Positions 57,450-64,000 of a stretch of DNA of 64,000 bases are shown here, piece by piece. Position 1 is the stretch's first letter. Every line of letters begins with the position of its first letter. The notes below the pieces were generated by a model. The model did not search any database. It saw only the letters and a list, made by a program, of their open reading frames with translations, and was not told where the DNA came from. A program made the translations under genes and the position numbers. This stretch comes from Candidatus Poribacteria bacterium. GTDB lineage: Bacteria; Poribacteria; WGA-4E; UBA9662. The DNA lies in the NCBI GenBank assembly GCA_030748495.1, contig JASMLX010000018.1, forward strand, positions 1 through 64,000. Reading direction: 5' to 3'.

Positions 57450-59412
57450 CTACTTCTTCGTTGGGGCGTCGAGATCGGGAGAGATCGATGACATCTGCAT
57501 CTGACAGGTCATGGGTTGGGTCTATAAAACCTCGGTTGGGTTGATAAGTTGGCACAATCTCCTGCAGTTTCTGAATCACCTGTTCGGTTCTCAGTTGGTC
57601 AGCTAATTCACGCAATTCAATAATCTGAGCTAGTAGCTTTCGTTGCTCAATCATTTCCAGTTGAGCGACAAAAATACGTTGGTGCTTGGTGGCCGTTACC
57701 CCTTCTTCAGCCGTTAAAAGCTCCTCATATAGTTTCTCTCCAGGGGCTAATCCGGTGAACTCGATCTTAATGTCACGGTCAACTTCTAAACCCGACAGGC
57801 GGATCAAGTCCTGCACCAGATCTAAGATCTTGATAGGTTCTCCCATATCTAAGATAAAGATCTCTCCACCGTTGCCCATGGCTCCAGCCTGAATCAACAG
57901 TTGTACAGACTCAGGAATGGTCATAAAATAACGGGTAACTTCACGATGGGTGACGGTAACGGGACCGCCTCTAGCAATTTGTTGTCTGAACCTAGGAAGA
58001 GCACTACCCCGGCTGTCAAAAACATTACCAAAGCGCACGGCAACAAACTTGGTGCCATTGTGTCGGGCTTTACTCTGGATCAGTTTCTCCGTAATACGTT
58101 TGGAAGCTCCCATCACACTGGTTGGATTGACCGCTTTATCAGATGAGACCAGAATGAAAGATTCAACTTGATGGTGTATAGCCGCATCCACCAGATTCTT
58201 GGTGCCGATAATATTGTTCTTAACCGCCTCATCTGGATGCAATTCCATAAAATTTACATGTTTGTGGGCAGCTGCGTGGAAGATAATTTGAGGCCGATAT
58301 TTTTCGATAGTACGAAAAACCTTTGAGTGGTCTCGGATATCACCGATTACAGTTTCGCTATTTAGTGGAAGATCAAGCTCACCGCGTTCTCCGGAGCTGG
58401 TCAGTTCGTTCTGAATATGATATAGACTATTTTCTCCCCGGCCGAATAGAAGCAGTTGTTCTGGATTAAACTTGGCGATCTGCCGACATAATTCCGACCC
58501 AATCGAACCACCTGCCCCGGTCACCATGACCCGTTTACCGGACAGATACTGCGAGACCTCTGCCAGATTGACATCGGTGGTCGGTCGGTTAAGAAGATCT
58601 TCAACCTGAACTTCGCGGATCTGGTTGATGCTAATATAGCCAGCCAGGATAGCATCAATGCTGGGCACGATCTTAAAGCTACAGCCTTTACTTTGGCAGA
58701 GCCGCATAATCTCCCGTACTCGGCTCCCTTCAGTGGATGGCATGGCGATAACAATTTCGTCTACCTGGAACTTTCGCACGATGAAGGTCAGATCTTCTGT
58801 TGTGCCCAAAATCTCCAGGCCGTGGATTCGTTGCCCTGTTTTCCGGGCATCATCATCAATAAAACCGATCGGCAGATACCCATTTTCGGGCTCTTTACGA
58901 AGTTGACGCAACACCCCGACGCCGACCTCACCGGCTCCAATAACCAGTAATCGTTTGTGAGGTCGTTTAATTTGCTGCCGTCTCCATTCGTCTTGGAAAC
59001 GGGAAGAAAACTTGGTTCCACCTAAGAGAACCAGGCTAAAAACACCACTCAAAGCGGATATCATAAAGGCGTGAGATGGCGTGCCAATATCCCACCACAG
59101 TAGAAAGCCAATTCCAATTGAACCGAGGGTAACACTACTTCCTAGCAAAACGACCTCTCGGACGCTGGCATACGGCCAAACCGGTTTGTAAAGTTGGAAG
59201 GAAAATAGAAGTGCCACGTAGACTATAGCCATCAGGCTGCAACAAAGCAACAAATTCGAGGGTGGATGAGCAGCCTCGACACCCAACTTCGACAAGAAGG
59301 AAGACGTCGACTCAAATCCCATAGTCCAGCTAATCAGGCAGGCCAACAGGATAGCGACAGCTACCAGAACAAGGTCCAATATAGCTACGAGGAGGTATTT
59401 TTTCGGTTTCAT
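57403..59412 (-). CDS. CapD/PglF-type nucleotide-sugar dehydratase, membrane-bound
   Basis: A 669-residue protein: four N-terminal membrane helices (about residues 5-130), a CoA-binding-like Rossmann domain (VIGAGEVGVGVLRQL near 155), then a SDR domain with VTGAGGSIGSELCRQ near 295 and SSDKAVNPTSVMGASKR, where the canonical Tyr is Met, as in the PglF/CapD group of UDP-GlcNAc 4,6-dehydratases. Ends in Asp/Ser-rich tail. It would make the 4-keto-6-deoxy sugar for the glycan whose first sugar is moved by the neighbouring transferase. It overlaps the neighbours at both ends by 4 to 47 bases, so it is in one operon with them. Confidence 0.9.
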   Translation of the reverse strand: MKPKKYLLVAILDLVLVAVAILLACLISWTMGFESTSSFLSKLGVEAAHPPSNLLLCCSLMAIVYVALLFSFQLYKPVWPYASVREVVLLGSSVTLGSIGIGFLLWWDIGTPSHAFMISALSGVFSLVLLGGTKFSSRFQDEWRRQQIKRPHKRLLVIGAGEVGVGVLRQLRKEPENGYLPIGFIDDDARKTGQRIHGLEILGTTEDLTFIVRKFQVDEIVIAMPSTEGSRVREIMRLCQSKGCSFKIVPSIDAILAGYISINQIREVQVEDLLNRPTTDVNLAEVSQYLSGKRVMVTGAGGSIGSELCRQIAKFNPEQLLLFGRGENSLYHIQNELTSSGERGELDLPLNSETVIGDIRDHSKVFRTIEKYRPQIIFHAAAHKHVNFMELHPDEAVKNNIIGTKNLVDAAIHHQVESFILVSSDKAVNPTSVMGASKRITEKLIQSKARHNGTKFVAVRFGNVFDSRGSALPRFRQQIARGGPVTVTHREVTRYFMTIPESVQLLIQAGAMGNGGEIFILDMGEPIKILDLVQDLIRLSGLEVDRDIKIEFTGLAPGEKLYEELLTAEEGVTATKHQRIFVAQLEMIEQRKLLAQIIELRELADQLRTEQVIQKLQEIVPTYQPNRGFIDPTHDLSDADVIDLSRSRRPNEEVDGSHPHTGSSTEARF

Positions 59413-60632
59413 GTCATACCTAATAGAGGCCGAGTAGGTCCAGCATCACAGGCCCGTTGATAGACATCATCCAACCGTCGTCCCAGAATTCGCCAATCAT
59501 ATTTTTGGCGAATCAGTGTTTGTCCGGCCAACCCAACTTTTTTCCTTCGGGCATCGTTCTGTAACAGGCCAATGGTCTGTTCAGCAAAGGCTTGTGGTGT
59601 TTCAGCGACTAACAGATGCTCACCAGCCACTGCATCCAGCCCGCTAGCTCCGAGCGTGGTTGTCACAATCGGAACGCCCATTGCCATGGCCTCCAGGTGT
59701 TTGACCTGTAGTCCTGAGCCGGAGCGCATCGGTGAAACAAAAACCGTTGCTTGCTCGAAGTAGGGGCGAGTCTCGGGTACTGCACCGGTTACAGTTACTT
59801 TGTCACTAGCCAGTTGCTGAATCGACTCATCTGGATTAGTCCCGACAATTGAGAGGTGAACCGAAGGCAGCTGCCGCCGTATTAACGGTAAGATTCGATC
59901 GTGGAAGTAGCGAACTGCGTCCACGTTAGGAAAGTAGTTCATAGTTCCCGTAAAGAGCAGATGTTGATTTGGAGAAACTGGGGCTTCAGAGGTTTCAACT
60001 GATGAAAAGTAACTTAGATCTACACCAACAGGTATCACTGTTAGCTGTAGATCCGGGTTTTGTTCCAATAAATAGTCGTAATCACAGTCAGCTACCACCA
60101 AGCCGCGGTCAAAGGATTGTACCATTTCGACTTCGTATCGTCTTACCCGATACTCCTCCAACTTCAGTAGCGGCAGGCGAAAACTTCGATCTAACTTCGA
60201 CCGGCGATTCAAGTTTAAGGCCAACGAATCGCACAGGTCCAGTACTTTGGGAATCTGCTCTCGATCCGAAATATATTGGCCCATCCGAAACAGATGAGCA
60301 TGGATCAGGTCGAACTGATCTTCTGCTAAGACCTGCTCTATTTTCTGTTGCATCCGTTGAGATCGCCAATAATGAACCTGCAACGGTTGAGCGGAAAAGA
60401 AACCTAGAGCAGAGCGAACGAATGCCTCTCCTCGATCAAATGGAACATACTCTATTCGCTGGCAAAGCTGCTCCAGCGGCTGAGCATCTCTAATTTCGTT
60501 CTCCGATTCAATGAATGAAATTAGCGTTACCCGATGGGTTTCGGCCAGATACTTGATAAAGTAATAGTTCCGAATTCTGTCTCCTCTATTGGGCGGGAAT
60601 GGGCACCTCAAGCTGAGAAACAGGATATTCAT
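59409..60632 (-). CDS. Glycosyltransferase, GT4 type (PEP-CTERM/XrtA-system-like)
   Basis: A 407-residue GT-B glycosyltransferase. The N terminus MNILFLSLRCPFPPNRGDRIRNYYF matches glycosyltransferases associated with exopolysaccharide loci of the PEP-CTERM/XrtA kind; then HAHLFRMGQY, LDLCDSLALNLNRR, LLFTGTMNYFPNVDAVRYF and the donor site FVSPMRSGSGLQVKHLEAMAMGVPIVTT. A matching XrtA sortase is not in the window. Its ATG overlaps nothing upstream; its stop overlaps the CapD-type start by 4 bases. Confidence 0.88.
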   Translation of the reverse strand: MNILFLSLRCPFPPNRGDRIRNYYFIKYLAETHRVTLISFIESENEIRDAQPLEQLCQRIEYVPFDRGEAFVRSALGFFSAQPLQVHYWRSQRMQQKIEQVLAEDQFDLIHAHLFRMGQYISDREQIPKVLDLCDSLALNLNRRSKLDRSFRLPLLKLEEYRVRRYEVEMVQSFDRGLVVADCDYDYLLEQNPDLQLTVIPVGVDLSYFSSVETSEAPVSPNQHLLFTGTMNYFPNVDAVRYFHDRILPLIRRQLPSVHLSIVGTNPDESIQQLASDKVTVTGAVPETRPYFEQATVFVSPMRSGSGLQVKHLEAMAMGVPIVTTTLGASGLDAVAGEHLLVAETPQAFAEQTIGLLQNDARRKKVGLAGQTLIRQKYDWRILGRRLDDVYQRACDAGPTRPLLGMT

Positions 60633-60662
60633 CCAACTATGGAAATCTGCAAACAGGTTCCG

Positions 60663-60962
60663 TCACCCCAGTTGGGAGTTCGTCAGAGAGAGCAGATCTG
60701 TCACGACCGGAATACCTTCGTCCGGGATCATGTTTGGGATGTTGGCAGTCACCCGATAAATGGTCTGACCATTTTCGGTAATCAACCCCTCTTCCAAGGG
60801 TTGTTCTATCGTCTCTCCGCCGACGTTGGCAACTTTGGTCGTAGCAATCTGTCGATTGACCTGCTCTAGTTCGGCCGGTTCTAACATTCGCACCGGTACT
60901 TTAGTGATGGGGCAACATAAGATTTGTAGTAGATCTTCCTTGATTGGCATAACGATTGGCAT
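60663..60962 (-). CDS. Trm112 family protein
   Basis: A 99-residue Trm112-like protein. The opening DLLQILCCPITKVPVRML has the zinc-knuckle-like CCP motif and the end reads YRVTANIPNMIPDEG, both typical. In bacteria these small proteins act as partners or chaperones; here the longer central insert (NVGGETIEQPLEEG) is unusual. A 12-base direct repeat (ATTGGCATAACG) overlaps the start, so ATG 60962 (GAGG upstream) and 60950 are alternative starts. Between secA and the glycosyltransferase. Confidence 0.75.
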   Translation of the reverse strand: MPIVMPIKEDLLQILCCPITKVPVRMLEPAELEQVNRQIATTKVANVGGETIEQPLEEGLITENGQTIYRVTANIPNMIPDEGIPVVTDLLSLTNSQLG

Positions 60963-61006
60963 AACGCCTCACCAGCCTAAAGCCGCTTGCTTAGTCTGTG
61001 ACCTGG

Positions 61007-63664
61007 TCATCCGCAACATTTCTTGTACTTTTTCCCACTGCCGCAAGGGCAGGGAGCGTTTCGGCCTACCTTCGGGCCACGAAGTTCGTCGCTCTCCCCG
61101 ACTGTCGGTAGTCGTCCGACCCCGGCCACACCTGTCCGCTTCGGTTTCTTGGTTGGGGTGGGTTGTTGACTAATGCGGGCCTTGAACGCATATTCACAAA
61201 CCTCGTCCTGGATTCGCTCCTGCATTAATTCAAAGATTTCGTAGGCTTCGTTTTTAAAGACTACGATCGGATCTTTCCCGCCGTATCCCCGTAGATAGAT
61301 TCCCTCTTTCAGGTAATCGACGTTATACAGGTGATCTTTCCAATAGCTGTCTATCCGATCTAAGGTGATCAACCGCTCCAACTCACGAGCGACTTGCGGT
61401 GTCATCTCGTCCTCTTTTTTTTGGTAGGCGGTATCTAAAGTCTCCAGTATCTGTTCTCGTAATCCGGTTGCCTGCTGGATATCGATCTGGTCCAGATGGT
61501 CAGGCTCCAAGGCAAAGGTACGCTGCAACCAGTTTTTGAAGCCATCGGGATTGGGACCGGTGGCTTCCGGATCTTTGTTCGATGGAGTCAGGTAAGCTCC
61601 TATTTGAGCTTCCAACAGATTGTCCAACCAGCCCCAAATCCGATCTTTCAGATTTTCACCGGACAGGATCTGGTTTCGCAACCCATAGATCGTTTCGCGT
61701 TGCGTGTCCATGACATCGTCAAACTTCAACACGTTCTTGCGAAACTCAAAGTTCTTGTCTTCCACCCGTTTCTGAGCTTTACCGATCGCTTTGGTGATCC
61801 ACGGGTGCTCAATCGGGACAATCTCATCCCGATTTAGTTTTTCCATCATTCCCTGCATGCGGTCATGCCCGAACTTCCGCATCAGGTCGTCTTCCAGGGA
61901 GAGATAAAACCGTGATGACCCTGGATCTCCCTGCCGTCCCGAGCGTCCGCGCAACTGGTTGTCAATCCGTCTCGATTCATGCCGCTCGGTACCGATGATG
62001 TGTAACCCACCTGCAGCTATCACCTGCTGTTTGTTTTCTTCGCACAGTTTCACGGCTTCTTGATTGGCCGCCTGCCACTCTTCGGAATCGGGCGTCGCGC
62101 GGCTCTGTTTTTTTTTGTGCAGGATATCCAGGGTGAATAGATCTGGGTTGCCTCCTAGTAATATGTCGACTCCACGACCTGCCATATTGGTGGCAATGGT
62201 GACGTTCCCCGGCACGCCGGCTTGTGCTACGATATCCGCTTCCCGGGCGTGTTCTTTGGCATTCAAAACCTGATGAGGCACCCGAAGTTTTCGCCCTTTG
62301 AGCATGGCACCCAGTTTCTCGGAGTTCTCGATAGAGATGGTCCCGACCAGCACTGGGCGCCCCTGTTCGCGCTTCTCGATGATATCGGCAATAACGGCCT
62401 GATACTTATGGTCTTCCGACAGATAGATCTGATCTGCCAGATCCTGGCGGATCAGCGGCATATTAGTCGGTACAACCGCCACATCCAGATTATAGATCTG
62501 GGCAAATTCGTTGGCTTCGGTGGCGGCAGTTCCGGTCATACCGGCCAGTTTCTTGTATTTTCGGAAGTAGTACTGGTAGGAGATGGTAGCGCCGGTTTGT
62601 GTCTCTTGAACGATTTTAACCCGCTCTTTGGCTTCCAGAGCCTGGTGTAAACCTTCGCTATAGCGTTGGCCCGGCTTCATCCGACCGGTAAAGGAGTCGA
62701 TGATGACCACTTCACCGTCTTTGACCACGTAGTCAACGTCTCGTTTATAGAGTGTTTCCGCCACCAGCGACTGGTTGACGTGATGAACTACATCCATATT
62801 CTCGTGGCTGTACATATCGTCCAGCCCTAAAAGTTGCTGGACGGACTCGACACCTTCGTCGGTCAAAGCGACGGTACCACGCTGAGACCCTTTTTCATCG
62901 ATCTCGTAATCAGCCCCTGACTTGAGTTGTCGAGTCACCCGACGGATCTTCTGGTACAATTCAACCGGTTCACCAGACGGTTCAGCAATAATCAAGGGCG
63001 TTCTGGCTTCGTCGACGAGAATACTGTCTACTTCATCCAAAATGGCGTAGTTGTGTGGCCGTTGCACCTTCTCTTCCAGATGTTGCGCTTTATTGTCCCA
63101 GAGATAATCGAAGCCAAACTCGCTGTGAACACCGTAAGTAATGTCGGCCTGATAACCCGTCTTCTTCTCTGCGTGAGACATTCCGTGCAGCGTTAGTCCA
63201 ACACTCAGGCCCAGAAAACGATAGATCTCTCCCATCCAGTCGGCGTCTCGCCGGGCCAGGTAGTCGTTGACAGTCGCTATATGGACACCTTCACCGGGTA
63301 AAGCGTTGAGGTAGGTAGCCGTAGTTGAGGCTAGGGTCTTACCCTCGCCTGTTTTCATCTCGGCAATTGCGCCTCGATGCAGGGCTAACCCTCCGACCAA
63401 TTGAACGTCGTAGTGTCGCTGTCCCAGGGTGCGAACCGCCGTCTCACGTACTACGGCAAAGGCTTCCGGCAGAAGATCATCCAGTGCGGCCCCATTAGCC
63501 AATTGTTGTTGAAAGTCCGGCGTCTTGGCTTTTAACTGGTCATCCGACAGCGGTTTCATCTGAGATTCGAGTTGGTTAATCGCCTCCACCAACGGTGCCG
63601 ACTTTCTGGAATCCCGATCCTCTTTCTTGCCAAAAACTTTAGTCAGCAGATTTTGCAGCATCAA
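61007..63664 (-). CDS. secA: Preprotein translocase ATPase SecA
   Basis: An 885-residue motor of the Sec protein export system. Walker A MKTGEGKTLAS near residue 107, VNDYLARRDADWMG, Walker B LDEVDSILVDEARTPL, the preprotein cross-linking domain, NMAGRGVDILLGG and GTERHESRRIDNQLRGRSGRQGDPG. The C-terminal zinc motif NAPCPCGSGKKYKKCCG ends the protein. Length is typical. No ribosome-binding site of note. Confidence 0.98.
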   Translation of the reverse strand: MMLQNLLTKVFGKKEDRDSRKSAPLVEAINQLESQMKPLSDDQLKAKTPDFQQQLANGAALDDLLPEAFAVVRETAVRTLGQRHYDVQLVGGLALHRGAIAEMKTGEGKTLASTTATYLNALPGEGVHIATVNDYLARRDADWMGEIYRFLGLSVGLTLHGMSHAEKKTGYQADITYGVHSEFGFDYLWDNKAQHLEEKVQRPHNYAILDEVDSILVDEARTPLIIAEPSGEPVELYQKIRRVTRQLKSGADYEIDEKGSQRGTVALTDEGVESVQQLLGLDDMYSHENMDVVHHVNQSLVAETLYKRDVDYVVKDGEVVIIDSFTGRMKPGQRYSEGLHQALEAKERVKIVQETQTGATISYQYYFRKYKKLAGMTGTAATEANEFAQIYNLDVAVVPTNMPLIRQDLADQIYLSEDHKYQAVIADIIEKREQGRPVLVGTISIENSEKLGAMLKGRKLRVPHQVLNAKEHAREADIVAQAGVPGNVTIATNMAGRGVDILLGGNPDLFTLDILHKKKQSRATPDSEEWQAANQEAVKLCEENKQQVIAAGGLHIIGTERHESRRIDNQLRGRSGRQGDPGSSRFYLSLEDDLMRKFGHDRMQGMMEKLNRDEIVPIEHPWITKAIGKAQKRVEDKNFEFRKNVLKFDDVMDTQRETIYGLRNQILSGENLKDRIWGWLDNLLEAQIGAYLTPSNKDPEATGPNPDGFKNWLQRTFALEPDHLDQIDIQQATGLREQILETLDTAYQKKEDEMTPQVARELERLITLDRIDSYWKDHLYNVDYLKEGIYLRGYGGKDPIVVFKNEAYEIFELMQERIQDEVCEYAFKARISQQPTPTKKPKRTGVAGVGRLPTVGESDELRGPKVGRNAPCPCGSGKKYKKCCG

Positions 63665-63735
63665 TTTCCCACCTTAATATAAAATATATATGTAGGCTTC
63701 GACCTTCCTTAATCTTTCCTTTAATCTTCTAATCT

Positions 63736-64000
63736 TCAAGCTTCTGTGGTCGAAGATTGGTCGGCCGATACGGTTTCGCTTTGGCCAGTTTCATCCGGGC
63801 CTGCTTGGCCTTGGCCAGAACCAGCTTGATCTGTATCGGTCTGATCTGAAATCTTCTCATCCGACAGGTCGGCATCTGTGGTCTCTACGGGAGCGGTATC
63901 CTCTTCCTCCAATACGTTTTCACCGTTAATCTGATAACGCAGAACCGTATAAATAATGGTGTTACCGACCGAAGCAATCGACAACAGGTAGGCTAAAACA
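63736..64000 (-). CDS. C-terminal end of an unidentified membrane protein, cut by the window edge
   Basis: The minus-strand frame is open to the window end and reads VLAYLLSIASVGNTIIYTVLRYQ, one hydrophobic helix ending in a basic/polar junction, then an acidic low-complexity tail (EEEDTAPVE, then DTDQAGSG and GQAGPDE) to the stop at 63736. An internal TTG would start a shorter ORF, but the helix extends upstream of it, so this is a partial gene, not a short one. It could be a SecG- or DUF-type protein, but I do not recognise it. It is 71 bases upstream of secA on the same strand. Confidence 0.55.
   Translation of the reverse strand, partial: VLAYLLSIASVGNTIIYTVLRYQINGENVLEEEDTAPVETTDADLSDEKISDQTDTDQAGSGQGQAGPDETGQSETVSADQSSTTEA

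Overview
The window reads as a piece of a diderm bacterial chromosome. Outer-membrane envelope genes (LptF, LptG, an MsbA-like exporter, lipoproteins with lipoboxes) are present together with ordinary housekeeping genes. Five separate Gfo/Idh/MocA oxidoreductases, a secreted LamG protein, a DUF4175-type giant protein, sulfatase and formylglycine-enzyme remnants and many decayed insertion sequences fit a marine or sponge-associated lineage such as Candidatus Poribacteria. That placement is an inference from gene content; no rRNA or tRNA gene was seen that could fix it.

Layout. 0-5.8 kb is loosely packed: a frameshifted HEAT-repeat lipoprotein, one Gfo/Idh/MocA enzyme, a queuosine-precursor transporter and an IS630-type remnant. 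5.8-11.4 kb holds a SIS-domain protein followed closely by a 1133-residue DUF4175-type coiled-coil membrane protein, then another Gfo/Idh/MocA enzyme. 11.4-12.9 kb is decayed and contains a broken RraA-like gene. 12.9-22.1 kb is a compact minus-strand housekeeping run (rpsB, tsf, frr, cdsA, dxr, rseP, uracil-DNA glycosylase, priA) with a recognisable promoter upstream of rpsB; pyrH and uppS, often found in this run, are absent. A PP2C phosphatase follows. 23.4-27.0 kb on the plus strand holds lptF-lptG, an ICMT-like methyltransferase and a lipoprotein. 27.2-32.0 kb is a complete branched-chain amino acid ABC importer (substrate-binding protein, two permeases, two ATPases).

32.4-40.0 kb is a graveyard: GC-rich remains of a type I restriction system (hsdR, hsdS) joined to a sulfatase fragment, a GNAT acetyltransferase remnant, a group II intron 5' remnant, an intact Ser/Thr kinase, an internally deleted IS982 transposase, an IS1595-type remnant next to a dispersed repeat also found at the window start, and fragments of a formylglycine-generating-enzyme domain and a thiamine-diphosphate-dependent E1 alpha subunit. 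40.5-45 kb holds two more Gfo/Idh/MocA genes, the LamG protein and further transposase debris.

45.1-52.9 kb on the plus strand carries serA, an uncharacterised ATP-grasp-like gene, thiD, thiC, a RbsD/FucU mutarotase and the fifth Gfo/Idh/MocA gene; thiD and thiC together supply the pyrimidine half of thiamine. 52.9-64 kb on the minus strand is envelope and secretion: an MsbA-like ABC exporter, SppA, GalU, a polyprenyl-phosphate sugar transferase, a CapD/FlaA1-type dehydratase, a glycosyltransferase, a Trm112-like protein, SecA and the C-terminal end of an unidentified membrane protein cut by the window edge.

No intact new system such as a defence island or CRISPR array is visible. The most open functional questions are the ATP-grasp-like gene between serA and thiD and the DUF4175-type protein coupled to the SIS-domain gene. 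Many reading frames carry in-frame stops and frameshifts; without read data I cannot separate true decay from sequencing error, although several cases have multiple lesions or clear truncation.
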